Shown piece by piece: positions 36,002-48,500 of a stretch of 64,000 nt of DNA. Made by a program: the position numbers and the translations under genes. Origin of the DNA: Cryptomeria japonica (Eukaryota > Streptophyta > Pinopsida > Cupressales > Cupressaceae); assembly GCF_030272615.1 (NCBI RefSeq), contig NC_081411.1, forward strand, positions 825,590,397-825,654,396, read 5' to 3'. Position 1 is the stretch's first letter; each line of letters begins with the position of its first letter. The notes below the pieces were generated by a model. That model was not told the DNA's origin and searched no databases. It was given only the letters and a program-made list of their open reading frames with translations.

Positions 36002-37083
36002 TGTTAGGATAACATGTGGACAATTGAGAGGGGGGGTGAATCAGTTGTCAACAGATTATATTAATCAAACCACTTTATAACCTTTAACCAGAGCACATAA
36101 ACATTGAATACCGGAATAGAAGAAACAAATACCGGTAAGCACTAAAACTTAAGAATGAAATAGAGATTTAACACAATGCAACCATACCATATAACACCAT
36201 GATTTGTATGTGGAAAACTTAGTAAAGGGAAAAACCATAGTGGGAAGCCTACCCATAGTCAGATGATACTTCTACAGGAAGTATGTGATATAATAAGGGG
36301 CCTACATATGCAGGAAGGCACACTGCCTAGAGCGTACTGCTCATTACAAAGGAGTATCACTGACTACAGAGAGGTTATAACCACCTTAATATAATTGGAC
36401 AATAATCCAAAAGAATGAACTACCAGAGATAGCATCTACCATGCCTGATTACAGTCTCGCTTAAGCTCAATACTGGAGGCCTTTGACCTCTTACATAAAC
36501 CCAATTCCAAATCTCCTTCGCATATGATATTTCATTCCAGGACCACAACCATTGCCACCACCAGGATCTACAATGAGATTTTACATCAATTTATACAAAC
36601 CCTAAGGCCTAAACCAATTAGGTCGGCCACCTAAAAGATATTACAATAAGATCATTACATACATCCATATTACAATGATATGCCATGTCATCTTTAGACC
36701 AAAACAACATTAACCAATCCATAAAACATCCTGGTAATATGTAGAGAATATGTTAACATGATACTGATCCATAACCTAGATAGGTATTGGACCTAAATAG
36801 ATTATCCATGCCAAAGCGATGTCTCCAATCAGTTGAGGCATGATCAAGGATCACCTTCTGCATCCTGAATTCCATCTAGAAGCTGCACCGACACCACTTA
36901 TGCATCATGTCAAAGATTCTCAGTAAAAGCTCTACCAGTAAAACCTTAAACCCTTACTGGTAACACTAGTTCTTCTACCAGTAACCAAAACCTATTTGTC
37001 GGTAACCAACCATAATAGCTAGTATTAACATCAATGACAAAAAATCAATGCAATACATAATCAATTCCATCATATTTCCAACA
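36002..37083 (-). repeat. 5' LTR of Copia-B
   Basis: Homologous to 19753-20850 over its length. It ends TGTTAGG on the plus strand next to the primer-binding site and begins TGTTGGAAATATG at 37083. Confidence 0.93.
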
Positions 37084-38008
37084 CTTTATGTGCAAGTTTT
37101 TGTTTGGGATAAAGGATGGAGAAAAGCCAAGATCATGTGCAAGGTCTCCTATTAATTCATTTGGAAATTTTGAAAATATGTATTAGTATCAAGCCCTCAA
37201 TTTTCTAGAAATTTAAGAGAGGCTTGAAGTTCTAATTTTGGTTATTATTGTAAAGTAGATCCAAAGAGAAAATATTGTATATTTACTTTGTTATATATTC
37301 ATTTCGAAGAAATCAAAGAAGCATTTGAATAGTATTCCTATATTGTTATTTAATATCATGAAATGGAGTAGGAAGTGTAAACTTATTTTCTGCTTAAATA
37401 TTTATTGAAAAGGAAATATATATATATGATGATGATGAAAGAATAGATAAACATTTAAATAAAATGCAATTTATCTCTTTACTCAGTTTTATAGTGTAAA
37501 CTAGCTTAGTATGCATTCTAAACATGCAATGTTAGATAAATATATTTGCAAATCATTTATTTATTGGAGCATATTCTTTATGTTAAAAGAAAAAAGATAG
37601 TAGTAACTCTGCAGTAGAAAATAATATTTAGCAGAAAGTAAAATCAGAAAATTAAAGTTCATATTTAAATATTGTGATTCATTCAATAAGTACACTAAGT
37701 TTTATTGTTGTTTAGTCTTTAAGGAAATAAAATTAGTACTGTTATATAAGGCTATTCTGGAAAATTTTCTTTGAGACCTTCTTTTAGAAAATACATATAT
37801 ATTTTGCTTGAAAATTAAATGTTGTAGTAATATAGGTTATTTTGGAAAATTACAATGAGTTTTGAGAATACAATTATTTTAACTTATTCATTTCTACATA
37901 GTTATATATTTATATAAATACATGTATATAAATAAACATATATAGCTAATAAAAGAAAAATGCATTACATGTGAATAAACATAATGTTGTTGTAGCATGC
38001 TAATCTGG

Positions 38009-38201
<193 letters not shown>

Positions 38202-38511
38202 AGATACTAATGATGTTATTAAACAACCATTCTGGAAATGACAGTTTAAAAAAAAAAAATGTGTCTATATATACATATATATAGATATAAATATATATAT
38301 ATGCATCATTTAATAAAATTATGTTATAGCTTTTCTATTTGAGAAATAGATATATATTTTTTGTTGTTTATACATCTATATTTTTTTATTGAAACTGAAA
38401 TATATACAAAAAAAAAAAATTAAAAAAAAAATCTATTGAAGCTCGGAGATGGGGGAGTTCAGCGCTCTACCCCACCCCGCCTCTTGAGGGTTGCCGTAGT
38501 ACAGGCTCGGT

Positions 38512-38617
38512 CGCCACTATGGGTTAACCATAGTGGACGGCCACGACCGCCACTATGGTTAACCACAATGGACAGTTTGGCTGCCACTATGGCTAACCAC
38601 AGTGGACGGCTCGGCCT
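38512..38617. repeat. Three ~35-bp tandem units, each a palindrome, in a GC-rich island
   Basis: The units share GCCACTATGGTTAACCACAGTGG-like cores: CCACTATGG and CCATAGTGG arms flank GTTAA at 38514-38536, with diverged copies at about 38550 and 38584. The surrounding 38436-38720 is far more GC-rich than the flanks. Confidence 0.8.
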
Positions 38618-39653
38618 CCACCACTCCACTCATCTCTACCTCGTCAACCTTGCACTGACCCTCTGGTAGGTTTGGCCCTGCAAATGGCCACCATGGTCGT
38701 CGTCACCCATCCCACTGTGACCTACAAAATAACCAAAGAGGAAATGAAAAAAAAAATATCCTAACCCAATTTCGGGTTAGGGTTAGTAAAGCAAACAAAA
38801 AGAAGAGAGTGGAAGAATCAGGGATAGAGAGATGGTTTTGTTATTATAATAAAAGGGGAAACCTAAATAGGGTTAACCCACATGTTCTTATATATATATA
38901 CATACATACTTTACTTTCTAAATGGGGTATTTTTAAACCCTATGAGGGTAATTCTATTGTACTTGATTAATTAAAATCTTTAAGGGGATAGTTTAATTAT
39001 AAGATTATAAGTGATTACTTAAAAGTATTAGAGGACCAGATATCAATAATAGAGAATATATTTTTGGGCAACATTATTAATGGATTAGTTAATTTAACAA
39101 CGATTTTGGAAACTTTATATTCCTTAGTTAAATAATTAATATTAATTCAAGTAATTTGTATTAATGTTAATTTGATGTTGTTGGAGACGTTTAAATTTTA
39201 TGCCTATTTAATTATTATTAATATAATAAGTTGCATTAATGATAATTTAGTGAAATCTGGAGTTATTTAAATATTGAATGGGATTAATAATAACTCATAA
39301 TGTAATTAAAAGTGGAGAATTTTTATTGAACGAATCAATTAACTAATAAAGTGGTGATGACTTTATAGGGTTAAATAATTCAATTTAAGTAATGGTAATT
39401 ATTGCAATTGTTAAGTAAGTTAAAATCTAATTTGATCTCTTAGGAGTTAGAGATAAGACCTAAGTCTTCTATTAAATTATAATACATCGCTCATTTTAGA
39501 AACCCATTCTTAATGTCAATTAAGGTCTCTTTTAAGTGAAAATTTATTAGTTGTCACGTCTAGTTAAATGTAGGTCACAAGTAATTAAGTGCTTTAAAAA
39601 ATAAAATAAAATGTTGTTATGTTTTTGCCCAAAAGTTTGGGCATGACAGACTT

Positions 39654-41312
39654 CTAGGTATGTGAGATTGAATCATTTAGAAGAACAAATCATTGGGGAT
39701 AAGAAGAATGGAGTGATGACAAGAAGAAGATTGGAAACTAATGGGGTACGTTTAATATCTCAAGTTGAACCGGTATCAATAATTGAAGCATGTAAAGATG
39801 AATGTTGGTTGAAAGCTATGGAAGAAGAATTAGATCAGATTGAGAAGAATAACACATGGACTTTAGTTCCCCGGCCTAAAAATAAGAATGTTATTGGAAC
39901 TAAATGGATTTTTAGGAATAAATTGAATGAAGATGGTCAAGTGGTAAGGAATAAGGCTAGATTGGTTTGTAAAGGATATTCTCAGAAGGAAGGAGTTGAT
40001 TATGGTGAAACTTTTGCACCGGTAGCTAGGATTGAAGCTATAAGATTATTTCTTGCCTATGTTGCACATAAGAACTACAAGGTTTGTTAGATGGATGTTA
40101 AGTGTGCCTTTCTAAATGGGGATCTTGATGAGGAAGTTTATATTAGTTTATATTGAGCAACCTGATGGTTTTTCACTTTCAGATGATAAAAACATGGTTT
40201 GCAGGTTAAGGAAAGCTTTATATGGATTGAAATAGGCACCTAGAGCTTGGTATGCAAGGTTAGATAAATATATTTTGAAGCTTGGTTTTACTAAAGGTAA
40301 TACTGATAGTAATCTATATTATAAGGTCAGTGATGATGATATACTGATTATTGAAGTTTTTGTTGATGACATTATTTTTGGAGGTGAAGATAAGTTATGC
40401 ATGGAATTTTCTAAAAATATGAAGAAATAATTTGAATGTCTATGATTGGGGAAATGAAATTTTTCTTAGGTTTAAAAATTACTCGGATTGATAAAGGTAT
40501 TTTCATCTATCAAACTAAGTATGCTAGGGAATTGTTGAAGAAATTTGGTATGGTAGACTCTAAATCGGTAAGTACTCCTATGGTTACTAGTGAGAAATTG
40601 ACAAGGAAAGATGAATCTTCACCGATAAATCCTACAAGATAAAAGTCTATGAGTGGAGGTCTACTACATTTGACTCAAACTATGCCTGACATAATGAATG
40701 TTGTTTGTATTACATCAATATATCAGAGTGATCCTAGAGAAAATCATGAGTGCGGTGAAAAGAATTTTTAGATACTTGCAAGGTACATTAGAATATTGTT
40801 TGTGGTACCCTAAGGATGATGATTTTACTTTATGTGTATATACAGATGCAGATTGGGCAGGAGATGTTGATGACCAAAAAAGTACTTCCAATGGAGCTTT
40901 CTTTCTTGGAAAGAAGTTGATTTCATGGATCAGCAAGAAATAGTCATGTACTTCTTTATCTACAGTTGAAGTTGAGTATGTTGATGTTGCTACTAACTAT
41001 ACACAAGTTTTATGGATGAAGCAAATGTTGAAGGCTATCAAAGTGCATTGCATTGGACTGGTAGTTATTCATTGTGATAACTCTACTAGTATACACATAT
41101 CAAAGAATCTGGTATTTCACTCTAAGACAAAGCACATATCTATCAAGTATAACTTTTTGAAGGAGAAGGTGGAAGAAAATGAGGTTAGACTGGTTTATTT
41201 GAACACTAAAGAGTAGATTGCAGATATTTTCACTAAACCTTTGCCTAAAGAATCATTTGAGTACTTCAGAGATAGATTAGGGGTTGCTTCCCCTCTGGTA
41301 GAGAACTGATTG
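39654..41312 (+). pseudogene. Copia-D reverse transcriptase and RNase H
   Basis: 39662-40090 encodes [33 protein letters not shown] and [14 protein letters not shown] at 40088 replaces the Gln before MDVKCAFLNG. A 10-bp tandem duplication (AGTTTATATT at 40135-40154) shifts the frame. The FVDDIIFGGEDKL motif is near 40360-40400. RNase H (40698-41312) has VYTDADWAGDVDDQKSTS, CDNSTSIHIS and FTKPLPKESFEYF. Several TAG codons replace Gln (40233, 40941, 41214). Confidence 0.88.
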
Positions 41313-41594
41313 ATTCTTTTTAGCATCAGTCCGATATGTATTATCAGAGATATTATTCATTCTGGATTGATGTGGCGATGCTACTACTCAGGGGGGTTAG
41401 TTATCTTTGTGATTTAGAGGTTTATGTTTTTTCTTTGACATTTTTGTTAGATTTCTGGCATTAATGTCAAAGGGGGAGAGATATATGTGAAAAACATAGC
41501 TTTACAGAGATATCATTCATAGGGGGAGTTTGGTCTATATTTTGAAACTTCATTGCTATATCTTTGTGTGGGAGATTGTTGGTTGTCTTCCATT
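41313..41594 (+). other. Copia-D 3' internal region, first part
   Basis: Non-coding sequence after RNase H with several purine-rich tracts (AAAGGGGGAGAG at about 41468). It is split by Copia-J at ccatt (41590-41594) and resumes at 55898. Confidence 0.75.
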
Positions 41595-42173
41595 TGTTAA
41601 TGTTGTAGCTTGGGTCAGATTAAATTGATCAAGAAACAATTGTCTAATCAGTATATGAAGATCATTATGTTATAAAAGATTTATGCTAATTGAATAAAAT
41701 AAATTAACTATGCTCTGAAACCTTCATTAACCTGACAATCATTATAGATTAGAGAAAACGATATTAACCACAACGATAAATCAAACATTGATCATGCATT
41801 GTTATCATTGTTATATTATCAATTGTTATATTATCATCAAGCGGACATGTCTCATGTAGAGGCATGCCACTACGTGGACTTAGTCCACCTAGAGACATGT
41901 CCCTATATGGACTTGCCTCTCTGTTTGCATATATATATCCTTTTCGGCCTGCATTTGGAAAACACATAATGTACATAAAACCAGTGCCACTACAAGTGTA
42001 GCCATGTCGCTATTACAAGTGCTATGATCCTTCATTGTTTTAAATCGCATTCTTACAAGCATACAAATCAAACTTACCTATTCACAACAGCAGTAAATCT
42101 GAATCAGTACCTAATCAAGGAGTGCATACATCAAAGAAGAAAGGTATTATAATCTGATCTTATTTCCTTAACA
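41595..42173 (+). repeat. 5' LTR of Copia-J
   Basis: 579 bp, TGTTAATGTTGTAGCTT...TTCCTTAACA. It is homologous to 55334-55897, with a short local duplication near 41800-41840 (TTGTTATATTATCA). Confidence 0.93.
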
Positions 42174-42259
42174 TGGTATCAGAGCCACGTTGAAAATAAT
42201 AACAAGAGCAAATATAATTACATAAAATCCAAAACACCATCAAGAAGAAAATAGAAATC

Positions 42260-42482
42260 ATGGTGAATGGACTTAGATTTGAAGACAGACTCGAGGGTGC
42301 CACAAATTTTGTCTCATGGAAACTCATATTAATGATGACACTTAGAGAACAAGAATTAGACACATTTGTGGAAAATGCCATATCTCTACCCGTGATGAAG
42401 ATGAGAAAAACCAATAGAAAAAGAGCAACAATAAAGCCATGAAGATCATAGTAGATGCAGTAAAAGATCATATAGTTCCTGC
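42260..42482 (+). pseudogene. Copia-J gag, N-terminal part
   Basis: Starts MVNGLRFEDRLEGATNFVSW, the copia gag N-terminal type. A frameshift lies at about 42420, then MKIIVDAVKDHIVPA. The frame is interrupted by K at 42482 and resumes at 51075 with AISKLDTAHAMFTFL, in register. Confidence 0.82.
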
Positions 42483-42878
42483 TGTGTGTGTGAAAAGTGA
42501 ACCTATATTTGTAAGCACAACACTTCAATCAAGTCATTACATGCATGGTTAATCAAATATAATCAATGAATAATAAACCATAACAAATCGACCCATTGCC
42601 TTCTAAAAGATGTGAGTATAAGATTGCTCTCATATTATAAGCAATACCGGTGACTAGACAACATCAAGATGAAGGATTTTATCTATATGAACATGATGAA
42701 TGCTAGATGGATGCAATATTAATCTAACAATATTTTTGCAATATTAAACTAAATGATTTAATCAATATGAAACAATTAATATGCAATATCAAGCAGAGTG
42801 ATTGGCATTTCTGTGTTGTTCGCTAAAATCACGCATTTGCAGAGGCCTCTTCCTTCTGCCCGACAGATTTAAGCAAAT

Positions 42879-43094
42879 GTGGGCAGCAGAGTTTTTACAT
42901 TTGCCAAAACCTTTTTGGCATGGGGTTTCGATAATGTTATCTTCCATGAGCTGGATGTTCAGAAGCACAACAGTATTTTAGATTTTGGAAGGTGGATGAA
43001 GGATAACTATGGCGGCCTCGACATACTGGTTAATAATGTTGATATTTATTTATCAGAGAGCAGCAACTTAAAGACAGTGGATCTCGATGATTAA
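42879..43094 (+). pseudogene. Short-chain dehydrogenase/reductase gene fragment in the LINE leader
   Basis: 72 codons reading LAWGFDNVIFHELDVQKH and then MKDNYGGLDILVNNVD resemble the middle of plant carbonyl-reductase/salutaridine-reductase-type SDR proteins, where the second motif is usually NYGGLDILVNNAG. The Gly-rich cofactor motif and the catalytic Tyr-Lys region are absent. The fragment lies inside the 17-bp duplications, so it is part of the inserted unit. Frame ends at TAA 43092-43094. Family assignment is from motif memory only. Confidence 0.7.
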
Positions 43095-43259
43095 TATATT
43101 GCTGCAATTTATCTGGCACTGAGAATAGATTAATCAATATCCGGCTCTCCCTTTTCACCAAAGAATTAGGGTTTGATTAAACTGTCTGAGTTTTTTTCTG
43201 AAAGAGCAGCATACCCACATTTTGGTATTCTTCAAGTTCTGTTCTTCTGCCTATAAGAC

Positions 43260-43532
43260 ATGGATGAATCTAGGGTTATTGGTGTGTGGGCTGATGTGGG
43301 CTGGGAGATGGTCTTCATGAAGGGCAAATGGGTAGATATGGCATTGCATAATTGGTTGAGGACAGACTTACAAAATTTCAAACTGGTCTCGAAGTATTTT
43401 CAGGGTTTTTTCAGAGGTCCAAGTAGTGGAAATTGGCGGAGTATGGACAGATCTGGTGAAGGGCATCAACAATTTTTGGATTGTAGGCATTTGGTCAGGG
43501 CCCATGGCAAAAGTTTATCCCAAATCATTTAA
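43260..43532 (+). other. Short open frame in the LINE leader, unknown
   Basis: 90 codons (MDESRVIGVWADVGWEMVF...) just before ORF1 in another frame. It is Trp-rich. It could be a decayed N-terminal extension of ORF1 or chance. No domain recognised. Confidence 0.35.
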
Positions 43533-43540
43533 AGGGGTTT

Positions 43541-45529
43541 ATGGGTAAACGATCTATAGTGCTAGGAGGAAAATCATCCTATGCGAAAGTTGTGAAGTTT
43601 TCATCTGTAAATGAGGCAATTAGGGCTTCTTCGCTAAACACTAGTGAAAAGATGATGGACAAACAATCTAACAGTAACCCGCTTGAGTTATCTTCATCAC
43701 ATCAAAGGGGGGATAAGGTAAGGGAATCTTTGACATCAGGAAAAGACGATAAGGTAAGTGAAAATCAAACTAGCTCTGATTTAGGAGGTGGGTCTTCACA
43801 AGTATGGGCTCATGTTCCATGCATTGATTTACTTGATTCTGTTGTGGATTTGAAAGCTCGTTGTTTGTATACACATGCTATTTCTGGGGAAATATGGGGG
43901 GATGCAACTAGTTTATCTAAATTTCATCATAAATTGCAGAAAAAGTGGTCTGATATGCATTATTTTCAATTACACTCTGCAAATGCATTTATTATTGTTT
44001 TCAACTCTTCTTCTATTAGGGATGAAATTTTAAAATCTTCACATTACTGGTTTGGTAAAAATTTAGTGTTTGTTTTGTCTTGGAAACCATTTTCTGTCCC
44101 TGCTTGGTCAAGCTTTAAATTAGTTCTTTTCTGGTTTGTCTTGCCCAAATTACCATTTGAATTTATGGACCCAGAGGTTTTGGAACAAATTGGTAATACT
44201 TGTGGTTCTTTCTTATCATCAAGATTTGATTTTGTGGAGGGGGAGGTTTTGGTAAAAATTTGTGTCTTGACTAACCCTAATAATGTTTTCCCTCCAACCT
44301 GTATCATTAAATCTCATGAGGGTATCTGGAAACAACCAATTAATAAGTTGGAGAAAGACTTTGGTAAAACTTCCTTCCAATTGGATGTTCCTTTCCTTAT
44401 GGATTTTTCAAAATCCTCTATTCTGGATAAGGCAAAACATTGCTTGGGTAGTAACGATAATCTATTTCTGGATAAACTATTAGTTAATGGTTCCACTGGG
44501 AAACCTCCCACTACTTTTGAGGTTAACCAGGCTATGAGGGATGTTGGGAAGCGAGAGGTTTATGTTGTGTCTCACGATCCGGAGCCTGTAGGGTTTTTTA
44601 CAAGTAAGGATAAGTCAATAGATCACCAGAATATTGTGGTTTCAGGGGACAACAATGTGGATGATCTACTTCCAAATCTCACTACCTCAAATTTCTTGGA
44701 TAAGTCACTAAATGATGGTGGTAAGAATCTTGTCTATCCTGTGAAGTCAAAAGAGTGCTTAGAACGTTGTCAGGCGATTGGTCAGATTTTTGTGAAGAAT
44801 GATGGGGTTTCTTCTCTAGGGTTTCCTGATGATGCTATCCTTGCTCAACAAGTCAAAGAATTGGTGTCTAATTCTTCACAGCATGTTGATGTGGATGTGG
44901 ATAATAATGCCACCTTAGGAAATAATATTCAGTTGGGGGACATTCCTATTATTGTGCTAGATGAAAATCTGGTTCACCAAGTGAATGATCTTTTTAAAGA
45001 TCATGAGCATCAGATGGATGAGGACATTACGAATAAGGTTATCTGTTCCATTGAGAATGACTTGGGGGGAATTAAATTGACCCTTCCTATTTCTGCATCT
45101 ACTAACCCTTTTGAGATTTTGGCCTCATCAGAAGTAGGCATCATAGATAATTTAGCCATGACTTCCCCTAAGTCAAGTAAGAGTTTACCAATTGTTCAAA
45201 CTACTCTAATTAGGGCTTCATCTGTGGTTTCTCCTAGTAGGGGTAGGCCTCCAAAGAATCGAAAGACTCAATTGGAGATTCATGTTAGGATTCAACAAAT
45301 TTTGTCTCTTTCTCCTGGTGTTGGGAAAGGGAACCATTTGGTTTCTCTTGGTGATGCTATGAAAGGAAGTGGTACTCCTAAGGGCAAGAGGAGTAAGAGT
45401 TCTATTATCAGTCCTCCTGTGACTAGGTCGGGGGCTGTGAAGCGTAATCTTCAAAGTAGTTTTGGAGAAGGAAAGTCTTCTCCATCTAAGGGAAAGAGGG
45501 GAGCCTCGGTCTCCCCTCGAGAGCAATGA
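43541..45529 (+). CDS. LINE ORF1 protein (DUF4283-like RNA-binding)
   Basis: An intact 662-codon frame. After a Ser-rich N-terminus (about 1-95), residues ~98-270 resemble the DUF4283 domain of plant LINE ORF1 proteins (SGEIWGDATSLSKFHHKLQK, SSHYWFGKNLVFVLSWKPF, LPFEFMDPEVLEQIGN). Such proteins bind the LINE RNA in the ribonucleoprotein particle. The usual CCHC knuckle after the domain is not visible. The C-terminus (about 575-662) is basic and Ser/Pro-rich. The stop TGA (45527-45529) overlaps the ORF2 ATG. Confidence 0.87.
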   Translation: MGKRSIVLGGKSSYAKVVKFSSVNEAIRASSLNTSEKMMDKQSNSNPLELSSSHQRGDKVRESLTSGKDDKVSENQTSSDLGGGSSQVWAHVPCIDLLDSVVDLKARCLYTHAISGEIWGDATSLSKFHHKLQKKWSDMHYFQLHSANAFIIVFNSSSIRDEILKSSHYWFGKNLVFVLSWKPFSVPAWSSFKLVLFWFVLPKLPFEFMDPEVLEQIGNTCGSFLSSRFDFVEGEVLVKICVLTNPNNVFPPTCIIKSHEGIWKQPINKLEKDFGKTSFQLDVPFLMDFSKSSILDKAKHCLGSNDNLFLDKLLVNGSTGKPPTTFEVNQAMRDVGKREVYVVSHDPEPVGFFTSKDKSIDHQNIVVSGDNNVDDLLPNLTTSNFLDKSLNDGGKNLVYPVKSKECLERCQAIGQIFVKNDGVSSLGFPDDAILAQQVKELVSNSSQHVDVDVDNNATLGNNIQLGDIPIIVLDENLVHQVNDLFKDHEHQMDEDITNKVICSIENDLGGIKLTLPISASTNPFEILASSEVGIIDNLAMTSPKSSKSLPIVQTTLIRASSVVSPSRGRPPKNRKTQLEIHVRIQQILSLSPGVGKGNHLVSLGDAMKGSGTPKGKRSKSSIISPPVTRSGAVKRNLQSSFGEGKSSPSKGKRGASVSPREQ

Positions 45530-48500
45530 GAATTATATCTTGGAATGTTAGGGGCTTAAATGCCCCTAACAAGAGGCACTTAATTAAGTCCCAGATGGAC
45601 TTAGTTAAGTGTGATATTTTCATGTTGTAAGAGACAAAATTGTCAAAAGAGTCTGTTGATTTGGTTTCTTCTTCTTGGAGAAAGTGGGAATTCATCTCCT
45701 CTCCAGCTTGTGGTGCATCAGGGGGTTTGGCATTTCTTTGGAATAACTATAACATTGAGGTTGAGCTAGTTGCTTCTACTGTAAACTAGATGTTGGCCTT
45801 AGTTAAAAGCAAGCTTTTGAAGGTTAAGTTTTGGCTTTTTAATATTTATGCTCCTTCTGGTATTCAAAGGAAGACTAAATTATGGGGAGAACTTAAGAGG
45901 AGTTCCTCCCCTTTAAGGCATGGTCCCTTTATAATCTTTGGGGGGGATTTTAATGCTATCACTGACTTGGGAGAAAAGAAAGGAGGTATTCTTCCTAATA
46001 AAAAAATTATGGAAGACTTTGGGATGTTCATTAAGGACATGTGTCTTTTTGATTGTCAGTTTTAGAATGAGATTTTCACATGGACAAATATGCGAAGAGA
46101 TTTTTCTCAGATTGCGGAAAGGTTAGACCGGTTTTTGTTATCAGATGTTTGGATTGATTCAGAGTTTGAATTTTTTTCCTCTATTCTTCCAGTTTTGGGT
46201 TCAGATCATTTTCCAATTTCTCTATCAATTCTAGAAGATAAAGCTCCTTTTAAGTCACCTTTTAAATTTGAACCTATGTGGTTTAGAGATTCTTCCTTTT
46301 TGCCTTTGCTCAAAAAATGGTGGAGTTCTACTCCTTATTGCTCTGGATACCGAATGTTTCAAATTGCTAAGAAGTTGAGATTTTTGAAATTTAATATTAG
46401 AGAATGGAATATATTGCATTTTAAGAACATCTTTCTGGAAAAACGGAGGATTCAAGATATGATTGAATGTCTTAATTCACATGTGATTCAACATGGTATG
46501 GTGCCTCTTGCTTTTGATGAACTAAAATTGCTAAAAGCAGAGCTTGAAGAAGTTTTGTCCAGAGAAGAAATCTATTGGAGACAGAAATCGAGGGAGATCT
46601 GGCTTTCAGATGGTGACAGAAATACAAAAAAATTTCACTCTTCAACAAAAATTAAGAGAAGTAGAAATAGGATATCTTGTATTGAGTGTCCAAATGGCAG
46701 ACTTTTAACAGAATAGGAGGATATTGCTTCACAGGCAGTTAGGTTTTTTAAGTCACTATTGTCTTCAGAGCATGGAGATCTTCATAATAACATTTCTTCT
46801 AATATTCCTTCTTTGGTTTCTTCAGAAGATAATAAAATGTTGATGTCTCCTTTTTCTTTGGATGAAGTTAAGAATGTTGGTTTTGCAATGAACCCTGATA
46901 AGGCTCTGGGACTGGACGGATTTACTCCTTTATTTTTTCAGAAATGCTGGGATTTTGTGGGGAATGATGTTTTATTGGCCCATGAGGAAGCTAGAAGGAA
47001 TAGGTCTATTTTGAAAGAGCTTAATACTACAATGATTGCAATTATTCCTAAAAAAGAGGTTACCAAGACATTTGCTGATTTTCACCCTATTGCTTTATGT
47101 AATACTTTGTACAAGATTTTTACCAAGGCTATTTCTTTAAGGTTGGCTAAAATTCTGCCTAGGATCATTTCTTTAGAACAAGGTTGTTTTTTTCCAAGAA
47201 GGGAGATGGCAGAGAGAGCTATAGTGGTGCATGAGGTTTTGCATTCTATTTATACTCAGAGAATCCCGGCCATGATCCCCAAATTAGATATGATGAAAGC
47301 ATATGATAGAGTAGAATGGGGGGCGTTGTGTGTTGTTCTACTTAAATTGGGCTTTTCCAAGGCATGGGTCAAATGGATTTGTGCTTGCATTTCTTCCACA
47401 AGGTTCTCGGTTCTAATTAATGGCTCCCCTTGTGGGTTTTTCTCCTCTTCTAAGGGTTTGAGGCAGGGGGATCCCCTGTCTCCTTTCTTGTTCATTCTTC
47501 TAGCTGAAACTTTCAGTTGGGCTATAAGAGCCGCTAAGCTGGGAGGGCTTTGGAAGGGAATTAGGATTCATAATGTTCCACAAAGCATTTCGCATTGCTT
47601 GTTTGCAGATGATACCTTGTTATTTGGTTACGCCTCTTTGGGTGAGGCAAGAGTGATAAAGGGGATAATACAGAATTATGCATCCTTTTCTGGTCAAAGA
47701 GTCGATATTGATAAGTCAAAGATTTTTTTCCTTCATGCTTCACAATTGGTTCAGGATAGATTGAAGAGTTTTTGGGGATTTGCATCTGGAAATCTTCCTT
47801 GTTCTTATCTTGGTATACCTTTCTTCATTAAGAAGGATAGAGTTGAGTTTTGGGATAAGATCATTTCAGTTATCTCTAGAAGGATCCTATCCTGGAATCA
47901 TAGATGGTTATCTTTGGCTGGTAAGATTGTTCTTATTAAGTCTGTCCTAAATGTTGTTCCTATTTATCTCATGTCTGTTTTGCAGTCTCTGAAAGCGGTT
48001 CTTGTTAGTTTGCAAGATACTCTTAGGTCCTTCCTTTGGAGTAATAATAGAGAACATAAGAAGAAACTCCTTCTGGTAGCATGGGATAAAGTTTGTTTGC
48101 CTAAAAACCTTGGGGGCACAGGCATTAGGAGTCTGGAAAGTCAAAATTTAGCCTTAGGTGCTAAGTTGGTTTGGAAATTGTATGAGAGACCATTCTCCTT
48201 TTGGGCACAAATTATGTTTGCTAAATATTTAAATAACAAACCAAGAGAGTATGTTTTTCAAGTTTCTAATTTACCATCTGGTTCAGCTATTTGGAATTTT
48301 CTATGTAAATGTAGATCAGTGATTTTGCCTCATCTCTCATGGATTGTTCATAATGGTAAAAAGGTTAGGTTTTGGGAGGAAGTTTGGAATGGACATCCCC
48401 CTTTGGTGAACTTGAGGGATTGGTCTCCTTTAATTTCCACTCTTTCTTCCCTTTGGGGTGTCTTTGTGGTTGATTATTTTGAAATTGAGTATAGTGGGAA

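Larger units (their letters stand above)
19753..37083 (-). mobile_element. Copia-B: Ty1/copia retrotransposon, split by NA-1b
   Basis: The 5' LTR is 37083-36002 and the 3' LTR 20850-19753 on the minus strand. Flanking 5-bp sequences are tttta (19748-19752) and cttta (37084-37088), one mismatch. Gag, protease, integrase, reverse transcriptase and RNase H lie between 35943 and 21200 once NA-1b (25255-35933) is removed, giving an element of about 6.6 kb. It is the same family as Copia-D by gag, integrase and LTR similarity. Confidence 0.9.

Noticed and set aside
38761-38790. Telomere-like CTAACCC/GGGTTAG repeats
   Set aside because: Only one or two units in an inverted pair, not a telomeric array.
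42879-43094. A functional SDR enzyme gene
   Set aside because: Only the middle of the domain is present; the cofactor-binding start and catalytic Tyr-Lys region are missing.
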